Assembly (NCBI GenBank): GCA_024235255.1
Contig: JACKMT010000001.1
Coordinates: 248,001-312,000, forward strand
Length of the DNA stretch: 64,000 nt
DNA from: Chromatiaceae bacterium
Lineage (GTDB): Bacteria > Pseudomonadota > Gammaproteobacteria > Chromatiales > Chromatiaceae
Direction: 5' to 3'
Positions 1-7,836 of the stretch are shown piece after piece (position 1 is the first letter of the stretch; each line of letters starts with the position of its first letter). The position numbers were made by a program, and so were the translations under genes. Under the pieces are notes generated by a model. The model was not told where the DNA came from, did no database searches, and worked only from the letters and a program-made list of their open reading frames with translations.

Positions 1-469
1 AACGGCGCAGTCCGCTCAAAGTCAGCTTGGAGAGCAGTTCATCGATGTGGCTCAGCATCGGCCGCAAACCGCGCGCTGCGGTAGCCGAAAGCTGGTGGAT
101 CAGCGTCAGATAGCCGCGCAGCAGCTCGGCGTCTCCCAACCGCCGCGCCGCGGTCGGCAGACTGTTGAACAACAGGGCTATGACTTCGCCGGATGTCATC
201 GATGAGAGCTTCATAGCAGCGGCTATGCAATCGGTGATGATGTCTTCACCGCACTCTTTGGTCACCAGCGGCATGACCTGAAGATAGGAGATGACCAGGT
301 CTTTGCCGCGACGCAGATTGGAAAGTCCTCTCGCCCCCTCCAGGTAGTTCTGCAGTCCAGCCGGCGACATCACGTGCGCCGCTTCCGAGAAGGTGCCTTC
401 CAGCACGTCGCGAATCTCGGGTGCGGTATCTTCCAGATAGAATTCGTAATCTTCGAGTTTGATCGCCAT
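1..469 (-). CDS. cbbO: CbbO, RuBisCO activase subunit (VWA protein), N-terminal part only
   Basis: About 156 codons are read from the ATG at 469 to the left edge, so the C-terminal VWA domain with its metal site lies outside the window. The visible part has the CbbO/NorD-type N-terminus: a short acidic start (MAIKLEDYEFYLED), then a helical segment with KECGEDII, MKLSSMTSGEVIALL and LPTAARRLGD. In the family, CbbO binds the hexameric AAA+ protein CbbQ and targets it to inhibited RuBisCO. It follows cbbQ by 67 bases on the same strand. A second reading frame over the same stretch gives low-complexity sequence and was set aside. Family is assigned from the N-terminus and the neighbours together. 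Confidence 0.85.
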   Translation of the reverse strand, partial: MAIKLEDYEFYLEDTAPEIRDVLEGTFSEAAHVMSPAGLQNYLEGARGLSNLRRGKDLVISYLQVMPLVTKECGEDIITDCIAAAMKLSSMTSGEVIALLFNSLPTAARRLGDAELLRGYLTLIHQLSATAARGLRPMLSHIDELLSKLTLSGLRR

Positions 470-536
470 CGTTCAGTTCCACGGCGCCGCATCCGCCCCA
501 GATGTGCGGGATGGCGGCGCGGCTGCGCGCGCTGTC

Positions 537-1346
537 TCAACCAAAAAAGGTCTGAACCGCTGCGTTCAAGGTATCCCGCATATCCGGGTCGTCGGTCAAC
601 GGTGTCACCATGGTCATCGAGCAGGCGGCAACCGGCTCCACACCTTTGTGAATCAGCTGTCCCGAATAGACCAGCAGGCGGGTCGAGATGCCCTCGTCCA
701 GGCCGTGCCCCTTGAGATTCCGCGCGCGGTGGGCGATCTGCACCAGTTTATGTGCGGTGGCCTTGTCCACCCCCGACTCCAGGACCACAATCTCCGTCTC
801 CAGAGCCTCCTCCGGATAATCGAAATCCAAGCCGCCGAAGCGCTGTTTGGTCGACTGTTTCAGATCTTTCATCAGGCTCTGATAGCCCGGATTGTAGGAG
901 ATGACCAGCTGAAAATCGGCATGCGCCTGGATCAGTTCGCCCTTCTTGTCCAGCGGCAGCGTGCGCCGGTGATCGGTCAGCGGATGGATGACCACCGTGG
1001 TGTCCTGGCGCGCTTCGACAACTTCGTCCAGATAACAGATGGCACCCAGCCGAGCCGCCGTCGTCAGCGGTCCGTCCTGCCACTTGGTGCCGTCTTTATC
1101 CAGCAGAAAGCGTCCCACCAGATCGGAAGCAGTCATATCCTCGTTGCAGGCGACGGTAATCAGCGGACGCTCCAGTTTCCAGGCCATATACTCGACAAAA
1201 CGGGACTTGCCACAGCCGGTCGGCCCCTTGAGCATCATCGGCATGCGTGCGTTATAAGCAGCCTCGTACAAGGCTATCTCATTGCCTACCGCTCTGTAGA
1301 AAGGCTCCCGTTTGATTCTGAATTGCTCGATATCCACTGCAGACAT
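537..1346 (-). CDS. cbbQ: CbbQ, AAA+ ATPase of the RuBisCO activase
   Basis: Protein of 269 residues, the usual CbbQ/NirQ/NorQ length. Walker A is GPTGCGKS at residues 41-48; a Walker B-like stretch (AICYLDEVVEAR) follows mid-protein, and the C-terminus has the CbbQ_C region. Known role: with CbbO it forms a MoxR-type AAA+ remodelling machine that removes inhibitory sugar phosphates from form I RuBisCO. Placement directly downstream of cbbLS and upstream of cbbO separates it from NorQ, which sits with nitric oxide reductase genes. It lies behind the terminator that follows cbbS, so it is probably expressed below cbbLS. Confidence 0.95.
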   Translation of the reverse strand: MSAVDIEQFRIKREPFYRAVGNEIALYEAAYNARMPMMLKGPTGCGKSRFVEYMAWKLERPLITVACNEDMTASDLVGRFLLDKDGTKWQDGPLTTAARLGAICYLDEVVEARQDTTVVIHPLTDHRRTLPLDKKGELIQAHADFQLVISYNPGYQSLMKDLKQSTKQRFGGLDFDYPEEALETEIVVLESGVDKATAHKLVQIAHRARNLKGHGLDEGISTRLLVYSGQLIHKGVEPVAACSMTMVTPLTDDPDMRDTLNAAVQTFFG

Positions 1347-1396
1347 TTTTTACCTTCCAGGCTCTCAATAGGTTGCAACCGATAACCCTGCAGTTA

Positions 1397-1708
1397 TCAG
1401 TCTTCATCGTTCGTTTCGATTTCACCGCTCCAGCCGGCAGCGCGCGCGAGTTCAACTGCTTCAGCGTGAATTCTCTGGTGGCGCGCACGCAGCTCATCGG
1501 GCAGATTGCTGACCAGGCAGCCATATTTGTCCCACTCATCGTTCACCTTATGCAACAGACCGTTGATGCCGGCCATATTCCAGCCCGCGCAGGTTTGCGT
1601 CTCCGGAATCAACCCGAATACCCAGGCGTCACGAATCATCTTGCCGATGACAGTCATGCCACCGTACACATCCTGGTCAACGCCTATATAAGTCTGTGGT
1701 TTGGTCAT
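1397..1708 (-). CDS. Small conserved-looking protein of unknown function inside the cbb operon
   Basis: Product of 103 residues with no signal peptide or membrane segment. It is rich in Trp and Gly in its first half (DVYGGMTVIGKMIRDAWVFG, then CAGWNMAGINGLLHKV) and has an acidic/helical tail ending in TNDED. It lies between cbbS and cbbQ on the same strand, 50 bases before cbbQ. The start is the ATG at 1708, just 17 bases after the T-run of the terminator behind cbbS, so it depends on read-through or on a promoter I cannot identify. I do not recognise a named family. Context suggests a role in RuBisCO assembly, activation or CO2 fixation, but that is inference. It does not resemble a carboxysome shell protein, a RuBisCO small subunit or Raf1. 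Confidence 0.8.
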   Translation of the reverse strand: MTKPQTYIGVDQDVYGGMTVIGKMIRDAWVFGLIPETQTCAGWNMAGINGLLHKVNDEWDKYGCLVSNLPDELRARHQRIHAEAVELARAAGWSGEIETNDED

Positions 1709-1725
1709 CGTTTCCGTGGGTCCCC

Positions 1726-1763
1726 AAAAAAAAGCCCCCGACCGGCATCAAGCGGGCGGGGGC
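1726..1763 (-). terminator. Intra-operon intrinsic terminator/attenuator after cbbS
   Basis: On the minus strand a GCCCCCG/CGGGGGC stem (arms at 1757-1763 and 1734-1740) with a 16-base loop is followed by eight T residues. It begins 29 bases after the cbbS stop and ends just before the 103-residue gene. It should stop much of the transcription leaving cbbLS. Confidence 0.85.
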
Positions 1764-1791
1764 CTGATCACTACTGCTTTCCCGCCGTCGG

Positions 1792-2148
1792 TTAAGCCGA
1801 CTTACCGCGATAGATAACCATGGAGGCTCCCGCAGACTGTGCGTAGTTGTCAAAACCGAGCAGGCGTACATGGTTCTCGGGATGCGCCTTGTGGCAGGCT
1901 TCACACTCTGCCAGGATGGCATCGACGTCGGTTTCGCCGAACATCGGCAGCTTCCACATGTACCAGTAGTTCTGGAACGCATTCTCCGGCTCACAATGTT
2001 CTATACCCGGATTCCATCCCTTTTTAACGATGTACTCGATCTGCTTGCGGATCTGCGCGGAGTCCATCGCCGGCAGATAGGAGAAGGTTTCGAATTTGCG
2101 ACTAGAGACATCGCTCAAACTCGATTTGTAATCTTGCATTTCACTCAT
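1792..2148 (-). CDS. cbbS: RuBisCO small subunit, form IAq type
   Basis: 118-residue small subunit with the hallmarks FETFSYLP near the N-terminus and EPENAFQNYWYMWKLPMFGE in the middle. Between MQDYKSSL and FETFSYLP there is an extra SDVSSR stretch compared with carboxysomal (IAc) small subunits as I remember them. Such a six-residue insert marks the IAq subtype, agreeing with the cbbQ/cbbO neighbours and the absence of carboxysome genes here. It lies 100 bases downstream of cbbL and is followed by an intrinsic terminator. Function: caps the CbbL octamer in the L8S8 holoenzyme in the cytoplasm. Confidence 0.97.
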   Translation of the reverse strand: MSEMQDYKSSLSDVSSRKFETFSYLPAMDSAQIRKQIEYIVKKGWNPGIEHCEPENAFQNYWYMWKLPMFGETDVDAILAECEACHKAHPENHVRLLGFDNYAQSAGASMVIYRGKSA

Positions 2149-2248
2149 TGTTTGTACTCCAAAATTCCGTTGGTAAGCTTACGCTCAAATAACCATTCGA
2201 CTCTAATCAGCTAGCGGGTACCAGATCCCGGTAGCTGATAGCCAGTTC

Positions 2249-3670
2249 CTACTTGTGCGCAACGTCCAGTTTGTCAACCGTATCGAATTCGAACTTGATC
2301 TCTTTCCAGGTATCCATCGCCGCGGCCAGTTCCGGACTCGACTTGGCGGCATTGACCAGAATATCCTTACCCTCTTTCTCCAGTTCACGGCCCTGGTTGC
2401 GTGCCTCGACGCAGGCTTCAACCGCAACGCGGTTGGCAGCCGCACCGGCGGCGTTGCCCCAAGGATGGCCCAAAGTACCGCCGCCGAACTGCAACACGGC
2501 GTCGTCGCCGAATATGGTAACCAGTGCCGGCATGTGCCAGACATGGATGCCGCCGGATGCAACCGCGAAGGCGCCTGGCATCGAGCCCCAGTCCTGATCG
2601 AAGAAGATACCGCGCGAGCGGTCTTCCTTAATGTAGGATTCCCGCAGCAGGTCGATCCAGCCGAGCGTGGATTGACGGTCGCCTTCCAGCTTGCCGACCA
2701 CGGTGCCGGTATGCAGGTGATCGCCGCCGGAGAGCCGCAGGATCTTGGTCAGCACGCGGAAGTGGATGCCGTGGTGCGGGTTGCGGTCGAGCACCGCGTG
2801 CATGGCACGGTGGATGTGCAGCAAGACGCCGTTGTTCTGACACCATTGGGCCAGACCGGTGTTGGCGCAGAATCCGCCGGTGATGTAATCGTGCATGATG
2901 ATCGGGGCGCCGATCTCTTTAGCATATTCGGCGCGTTTATACATCTCTTCCGGCGTCGGGGCCGTGACGTTCAGATAGTGACCCTTGCGCTCGCCGGTTT
3001 CTGCCTCTGCCTTATGGATGGCCTCCATCACAAAGTCGAAACGCTGGCGCCAGCGCATAAAGGGCTGTGAATTGACATTCTCGTCATCTTTGGTGAAGTC
3101 CAGACCACCGCGCAGACCTTCGTAAACGGCGCGGCCGTAGTTCTTGGCCGACAGCCCCAGTTTAGGCTTGATGGTGCAGCCGAGCATCGGGCGGCCATAT
3201 TTGTTCATGATGTCGCGTTCGACCTGGATGCCATGCGGCGGACCGTTGCAGGTCATGACGTAGGCGATCGGGAAGCGCACATCTTCCAGGCGCAGCGCGC
3301 GCACTGCTTTGAATCCAAACACGTTGCCCACCAAAGAGGTGAACACGTTGACGACTGAACCCTCTTCGAACAGGTCGATCGGGTAGGCGATGAAGGCATA
3401 GAAGCAGGTGTCGTCACCGGGCACGTCTTCGATGGCGTAAGCACGGCCTTTATAGTAGTCCAGGTCGGTCAGTAGGTCGGTCCAGACGGTGGTCCAGGTG
3501 CCGGTCGAGGATTCGGCGGCGACCGCGGCAGCGGCTTCCTCGCGTGGTACGCCCGGCTGCGGTGTGATTTTAAAGCACGCCAGAAGATCGGTATCTTTCG
3601 GTGCGTAATCGGGCATCCAGTAAGTCTCGCGGTACTCTTTAACACCCGCGTTATAGCTCTTCACTGCCAT
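2249..3670 (-). CDS. cbbL: RuBisCO large subunit, form IA
   Basis: 473 residues, full length for a form I large subunit. Active-site elements are intact: GCTIKPKLGL at residues 164-173 with the catalytic lysine K168, and the GGLDFTKDDEN loop with K194 (the lysine that is carbamylated), D196 and E197 as Mg ligands. Reaction: carboxylation of ribulose 1,5-bisphosphate to two 3-phosphoglycerates, the key step of the Calvin cycle. The ATG at 3670 is preceded by a good AGGAG ribosome-binding site. It is the first gene of the operon. No cbbR regulator is in the window, so the LysR-type regulator expected for such clusters must be encoded elsewhere. Confidence 0.99.
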   Translation of the reverse strand: MAVKSYNAGVKEYRETYWMPDYAPKDTDLLACFKITPQPGVPREEAAAAVAAESSTGTWTTVWTDLLTDLDYYKGRAYAIEDVPGDDTCFYAFIAYPIDLFEEGSVVNVFTSLVGNVFGFKAVRALRLEDVRFPIAYVMTCNGPPHGIQVERDIMNKYGRPMLGCTIKPKLGLSAKNYGRAVYEGLRGGLDFTKDDENVNSQPFMRWRQRFDFVMEAIHKAEAETGERKGHYLNVTAPTPEEMYKRAEYAKEIGAPIIMHDYITGGFCANTGLAQWCQNNGVLLHIHRAMHAVLDRNPHHGIHFRVLTKILRLSGGDHLHTGTVVGKLEGDRQSTLGWIDLLRESYIKEDRSRGIFFDQDWGSMPGAFAVASGGIHVWHMPALVTIFGDDAVLQFGGGTLGHPWGNAAGAAANRVAVEACVEARNQGRELEKEGKDILVNAAKSSPELAAAMDTWKEIKFEFDTVDKLDVAHK

Positions 3671-3793
3671 CGTGTTCTCCTAAGTCTCAAGGTTTAAGTC
3701 AGCTGCCCACCCACCGGGCGATACTCACTTGGGCTGTATATCGAGGTTAAGCTCGATATGTGCGAAAACTGTGTATCGGTTCGAGGAGTGATG

Positions 3794-3860
3794 CTAATCC
3801 TAATTACTAATTAAGAAAATTCAGTATTTATGATCCTGTTTATAAGCAGTACTTATGATC
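3794..3860 (-). promoter_or_regulatory. Putative cbb control region with paired direct repeats
   Basis: Upstream of cbbL two nearly identical 14-base direct repeats (CAGTATTTATGATC at 3822-3835 and CAGTACTTATGATC at 3847-3860, one mismatch) start 25 bases apart. A third AT-rich block at 3794-3815 holds tandem TAATTAG units on the minus strand. LysR-type CbbR sites are AT-rich with partial dyads in this position, so CbbR binding is plausible. No confident -35/-10 pair was assigned. Confidence 0.45.
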
Positions 3861-3907
3861 TTTGATCACATGAAAAGAAAATCAAACGAAACACAATGCG
3901 ATATCAA

Positions 3908-3931
3908 GCAGCGTATGCTGCGATGCAGCAT
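3908..3931. repeat. Overlapping alternative hairpins in the cbb upstream region
   Basis: GCAGC-GTAT-GCTGC (3908-3921) shares its right arm with ATGCTGC-GAT-GCAGCAT (3915-3931), so only one of two hairpins can form at a time. No T-run follows either. Could be an operator or a chance palindrome. Confidence 0.4.
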
Positions 3932-4207
3932 GAGAGAATAGTGCAGTACGCTGTCGATTGGCATGCTGTTCCCGAAGTGGCGGGTCAGTAAATTAATTTA
4001 TGATGTAGCGCCTACGCGGCTACAGTTTATTGAACAGATAGTTATGCAGCAACTGCCAGCAGAAGTGGTAATGGATAAAGCACTGTTACTACGTTTAATT
4101 GCAAAACCGATCGGCTGAGAGCAGGTGATTGGCGGTGTAGAATTACCACCTTTGTATAGCTGCATGATAAGTGACAACTACATATCGAAATAGCTGTTTT
4201 CAGAAAT
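3932..4207. other. Intergenic stretch without a recognisable gene
   Basis: Between the cbb upstream hairpins and the tRNA-Leu terminator. Short open frames occur but lack ribosome-binding sites and protein-like composition; one of them runs into the tRNA. I see no RNA or repeat signature here. Confidence 0.5.
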
Positions 4208-4208
4208 G

Positions 4209-4239
4209 AAAAAAGGGCTTCGATCTCTCGTAAGCCCTT
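4209..4239 (-). terminator. Intrinsic terminator of tRNA-Leu
   Basis: On the minus strand AAGGGCTT (4239-4232) pairs with AAGCCCTT (4220-4213) around an 11-base loop and runs into six T residues. It begins 11 bases after the CCA end of the tRNA. Confidence 0.85.
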
Positions 4240-4249
4240 GATTCTATTA

Positions 4250-4336
4250 TGGTGCCGAGAAGAGGACTTGAACCTCCACTGAGTTACCCCAACTAGCACC
4301 TGAAGCTAGCGCGTCTACCAATTCCGCCATCTCGGC
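4250..4336 (-). tRNA. tRNA-Leu (CAG anticodon)
   Basis: 87-base class II tRNA with encoded CCA. The acceptor stem GCCGAGA pairs with the 3' TCTCGGC before ACCA. The D-loop region (TGGCGGAATTGGTAGACGC) is typical of leucine tRNAs. The anticodon arm CTAGC-TTCAGGT-GCTAG gives anticodon CAG. The long variable arm and the T-loop GGTTCAAGTCC are present. A solitary tRNA-Leu gene next to rnr is a familiar gammaproteobacterial arrangement. Confidence 0.97.
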
Positions 4337-4389
4337 AATCTCTCGCTTATTCCGGCTATTACGACCAGTCCTGATCAGCGAGGCGGGAA

Positions 4390-4418
4390 ACTTTACCGGG
4401 ATAGGCACTGCTTGTCAA
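4390..4418 (-). promoter_or_regulatory. Sigma-70 promoter of tRNA-Leu
   Basis: Minus strand TTGACA (4418-4413), 17-base spacer, TAAAGT (4395-4390), followed by a C/G-rich discriminator as expected for stringently controlled stable-RNA genes. The predicted start lies about 45 bases before the mature tRNA. Confidence 0.75.
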
Positions 4419-4509
4419 CGGCATCGCGGGGCGATAGGGGTGCGACAGCGGACCCCATCCGGGCGTACAATTCGATTAAAAGCTCTCACTACCACAGGTA
4501 AAGATAATT

Positions 4510-6852
4510 GTGGCTAACCGTCGTTACCGGGAAAGCGCCCGGGATAAAGACCCTCATCGAGTCCGTGAGGCGAAAAAGTACGCAAATCCTATCCCCAGTC
4601 GCGAGTACATCATGGAGCAGCTCGCCAGATTCGGTGCTCCGTTGGGAAGGGATAAGCTGGCTGCAATGCTCGATCTGCAGGAAGAGGAGGAGCTGGAGGC
4701 ACTGCGCCGGCGGTTGAACGCAATGGAGCGCGACGGACAGCTGATCCGCAACCGCCGGGACGGCTTCTGCCTGGTCAATAAAAAGGATCTCATCGCGGGG
4801 CGGGTGATCGGCCACCGGGATGGTTTCGGATTTCTCAAGCCGGACAATGGGGGTGACGACCTGTTTCTCACGCCGCGCCAGATGCGGCCGCTGCTGCATG
4901 GCGACCGGGCAGTGGTCCGGGTGGTGGGCGTTGACCAGCGCGGACGCCGTGAAGGTGCGCTGGTAGAGGTGCTGGAACACGTCAATAGCGAAATCGTTGG
5001 GCGCATCTATATAGAAGGTGGACTGGGATTCGTCGTACCGGACGACAAGCGCATCAATCAGGATCTGGTGGTGCGGGAGTCTGATCTGAACGGTGCCAGT
5101 CACGGCCAGATCGTGGTGGCCGAGATTCTGGAACAGCCGAGCAAACGCAGTCAGCCGATCGGCCGGGTGGTGGAGGTGCTGGGCGAGCACATGGCCCCAG
5201 GCATGGAGACCGACGTTGCCATCAGAGCGCATGGATTGCCGCTGGCTTGGCCGGACGAGGTGAAAGCCGAGATTTTCGGACTGGATGAGGCCATCGATAA
5301 AAGGGAGATTGCCGGTCGGACGGATCTCAGAAAACTTCCCCTAGTCACCATCGATGGGGCGGATGCCAGGGATTTTGATGACGCGGTCTACTGCGAAGCG
5401 ACAGCCAAGGGATGGAAACTGCTGGTTGCCATCGCCGATGTCTCGAGTTATGTCAAACCCCACAGTGCGCTGGACCAGGAGGCGAGACTGCGCGGCACGT
5501 CGGTCTACTTTCCCGACCGCGTCATTCCAATGCTGCCTGAAGTGCTCTCCAACGGGCTCTGTTCACTCAATCCGGAAGTGGACCGCTTGTGCATGGTCTG
5601 CGAGCTATACATCAGTGCGGACGGCAAGATTACCCGCTCGAAGTTTTTTGCCGGCGCGATGCGTTCCAAGGCCAGACTGACCTACGATCAGGTGGCTGCC
5701 ATGCTGCTGGACGGCGACACCGAGCTGTGTAAAAAATACGCCGATCTGCTGCCGCACCTGCACCAGCTTTATGCACTCTATCAGGTGCTGCACGCATCCC
5801 GCAGCGTACGCGGTGCCATCGATTTCGATACCACCGAAACGCGGATTCTCTTCAATGAGGATTCCAAGGTGGAGCGCATCGTGCCGGTGCAGCGCAACGA
5901 TGCCCACCGGTTGATCGAGGAGTGCATGCTGGCGGCCAATGTGGCGGCGGCACGCTTTCTGCTGCGAAAAAAACTACCCGCGCTCTACCGGGTTCACGAA
6001 GGGCCTCCCGAACAGAAGCTGATCGACCTGCGCGACTTTCTGGCGGAGCTTGGCCTGCGTTTGTCAGGCGGTGACAAACCCTCCGCGAAGGATTATGCGG
6101 ATCTGCTCGATGCGGTGCAGGGGAGACCCGATTCTCACCTGCTGCAGACCGTGCTGCTCCGCTCCATGTCCCAGGCGCTCTACAGCGCGGAAAATATCGG
6201 CCATTTCGGCTTGGCGTTTCCTGCGTACACGCACTTCACCTCGCCCATCAGACGCTACCCCGATCTGGTGGTTCACCGCGCCATCCACCATCTGATCACC
6301 GGCGGTGGGGAGGATGACTTCCTCTATTCCCGATCAGAACTGCACGTGCTTGGCGAGCACTGCTCCACCACCGAACGGCGTGCCGATGAGGCCACGCGGG
6401 ACGCCGAAGCATGGCTCAAGTGCGAATACATGACGGACAAGATTGGCGAATCTTTCGATGGCATTATCACCAGTGTCACTTCGTTTGGACTGTTCGTGGA
6501 ACTGGCTGAAATATACGTCGAAGGGTTGGTGCATATCACCTCACTGGATCATGATTACTTCCATTTTGACCCGGTGGGACATCGTCTCAGCGGTGAACGC
6601 TCCGGCCGTGTCTACCGCCTGGGTGATCCGATTCGCATTAAAGTGGCAGCAGTAAACCTGGACGACAAGAAGATCGACTTTACATTGGACGAGACACGGC
6701 GCGCGGCTCGCACCAGGCGTGGCAGCGGCAATCCGGGAGTTGCCAAAAACCAGCACTTTGGCGGTGCCGGGAGCAGCCAAAAAGGGAACAGTGCGAAAAA
6801 GCCCAGAACGATCTCCAAACAGAGAAACAAGAAGCCGCCTTACCCGAAATGA
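4510..6852 (+). CDS. rnr: Ribonuclease R
   Basis: 780 residues beginning at a GTG (4510). N-terminal winged-helix/cold-shock region (GRVIGHRDGFGFL), central RNB catalytic domain with the DGADARDFDDAV acidic cluster and the FPDRVIPMLPEVLSNGLCSLNP signature, a C-terminal S1 domain (SFDGIITSVTSFGLFVEL), and a Lys/Arg-rich tail. It degrades structured RNA 3' to 5' and acts in rRNA quality control and trans-translation turnover. The stop overlaps the ATG of rlmB by four bases, so the two are translationally coupled, as in many gammaproteobacteria. Confidence 0.98.
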   Translation: MANRRYRESARDKDPHRVREAKKYANPIPSREYIMEQLARFGAPLGRDKLAAMLDLQEEEELEALRRRLNAMERDGQLIRNRRDGFCLVNKKDLIAGRVIGHRDGFGFLKPDNGGDDLFLTPRQMRPLLHGDRAVVRVVGVDQRGRREGALVEVLEHVNSEIVGRIYIEGGLGFVVPDDKRINQDLVVRESDLNGASHGQIVVAEILEQPSKRSQPIGRVVEVLGEHMAPGMETDVAIRAHGLPLAWPDEVKAEIFGLDEAIDKREIAGRTDLRKLPLVTIDGADARDFDDAVYCEATAKGWKLLVAIADVSSYVKPHSALDQEARLRGTSVYFPDRVIPMLPEVLSNGLCSLNPEVDRLCMVCELYISADGKITRSKFFAGAMRSKARLTYDQVAAMLLDGDTELCKKYADLLPHLHQLYALYQVLHASRSVRGAIDFDTTETRILFNEDSKVERIVPVQRNDAHRLIEECMLAANVAAARFLLRKKLPALYRVHEGPPEQKLIDLRDFLAELGLRLSGGDKPSAKDYADLLDAVQGRPDSHLLQTVLLRSMSQALYSAENIGHFGLAFPAYTHFTSPIRRYPDLVVHRAIHHLITGGGEDDFLYSRSELHVLGEHCSTTERRADEATRDAEAWLKCEYMTDKIGESFDGIITSVTSFGLFVELAEIYVEGLVHITSLDHDYFHFDPVGHRLSGERSGRVYRLGDPIRIKVAAVNLDDKKIDFTLDETRRAARTRRGSGNPGVAKNQHFGGAGSSQKGNSAKKPRTISKQRNKKPPYPK

Positions 6853-7628
6853 AGCAGCGGAACGAACCGGCGGAAATTCAAGCCACTCAGCTGATCGCAG
6901 GCGTCCACACTGTCCGCACCCTGCTCAACCGTAGCGCCTTCTCGGTGGTCGAATTGTGGGTCGAACCGCAGCGGCGGGATCAACGCATCAACGAAATAGT
7001 CGCGCTCGCGGAAAAGTCGGGTATCAGGGTCACCCAGGCCGCTCGCGAGCAGCTCGACCACCTGCTGCCGGGTATCAACCACCAGGGTGTCGCCGCCCGT
7101 ACTGCATTAGCTTCCGTGCAGGGAGAGAGCGCGCTCGAAAACCTGCTGACGGCGCTGGAAGAGCCGCCCTTGCTGCTGGTTCTCGACGGTGTGCAGGATC
7201 CGCACAATCTGGGTGCCTGTCTGCGCAGCGCCGACGGTGCCGGTGTGCACGCCGTCATCGCGCCTAAAGACAGATCGGTCGGACTCACGCCGGTGGTCTG
7301 CAAAGTAGCCAGCGGCGCAGCGGAGAGCGTTCCCTTTATTCAGGTCACCAACCTTGCCCGCACGCTTGCACGACTGAAGCGCGACTATGGCCTCTGGCTG
7401 GTCGGCACCGCCGGCGAATCGTCTAACACGCTCTACGAGGCGAGCCTCACCGGTCCGCTGGCGCTGGTCATGGGCGGGGAGGGAAAAGGTTTGCGCCGCC
7501 TCACCCGCGAAGCCTGCGATTATCTGGTCCGACTCCCCATGCTGGGGGCAGTGGAGAGCCTGAACGTTTCCGTAGCCACTGGAATCTGCCTGTACGAGGC
7601 GCTGAGACAGAGAGGCATGCCGAAATAA
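6849..7628 (+). CDS. rlmB: 23S rRNA (guanosine-2'-O)-methyltransferase RlmB
   Basis: 259-residue SPOUT (TrmH-family) methyltransferase. The N-terminal substrate-binding domain starts IAGVHTVRTLL. The knotted C-terminal domain carries LDGVQDPHNLGACLRSADGAG, LVMGGEGKGLRRL and the AdoMet-loop motif AVESLNVSVATGICLYEA. It methylates G2251 (E. coli numbering) in 23S rRNA. ATGA overlap with rnr. The gene starts a few residues longer than E. coli RlmB, with no internal start that fits better. Confidence 0.95.
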   Translation: MKQRNEPAEIQATQLIAGVHTVRTLLNRSAFSVVELWVEPQRRDQRINEIVALAEKSGIRVTQAAREQLDHLLPGINHQGVAARTALASVQGESALENLLTALEEPPLLLVLDGVQDPHNLGACLRSADGAGVHAVIAPKDRSVGLTPVVCKVASGAAESVPFIQVTNLARTLARLKRDYGLWLVGTAGESSNTLYEASLTGPLALVMGGEGKGLRRLTREACDYLVRLPMLGAVESLNVSVATGICLYEALRQRGMPK

Positions 7629-7710
7629 AGCTAACATCCTACTTCTGCGAATAACCGGTTAACGCTTTCCGAACTGGGAGTTAACATCCCGATAAGTGAG
7701 CATTTTTAGG

Positions 7711-7739
7711 TTGCTTCCTCCGCTTTGAACCGGTAGAAT
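7711..7739 (+). promoter_or_regulatory. Predicted sigma-70 promoter for the rpsF operon
   Basis: TTGCTT (7711-7716), 17-base spacer, TAGAAT (7734-7739). It leaves a leader of about 90 bases before rpsF. This is the best -35/-10 pair in the rlmB-rpsF gap. Confidence 0.55.
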
Positions 7740-7745
7740 CCGCCG

Positions 7746-7836
7746 CTTCCCGATAGACCGGTGCTTCGGTGCCGTTTGCGGGACTCCTTGCCTCACCAGA
7801 TAGCTGGGAGGCTGCTTTAATCCGTAAGGAGCTATA
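7746..7836 (+). promoter_or_regulatory. rpsF leader, candidate S6:S18 autoregulatory RNA
   Basis: The untranslated leader is GC-rich and can fold: ACCG-GTGCTT-CGGT, then short G/C-rich pairings around TGCCGTTTGCGGGA, before the ribosome-binding site AAGGAG. Bacterial rpsF leaders often carry a structure bound by the S6:S18 dimer. I cannot confirm the consensus by eye, so this is position plus folding potential only. Confidence 0.3.

Noticed and set aside
4042..4299. 85-codon minus-strand frame next to tRNA-Leu
   Set aside because: It overlaps the tRNA and its terminator and has no protein-like features.
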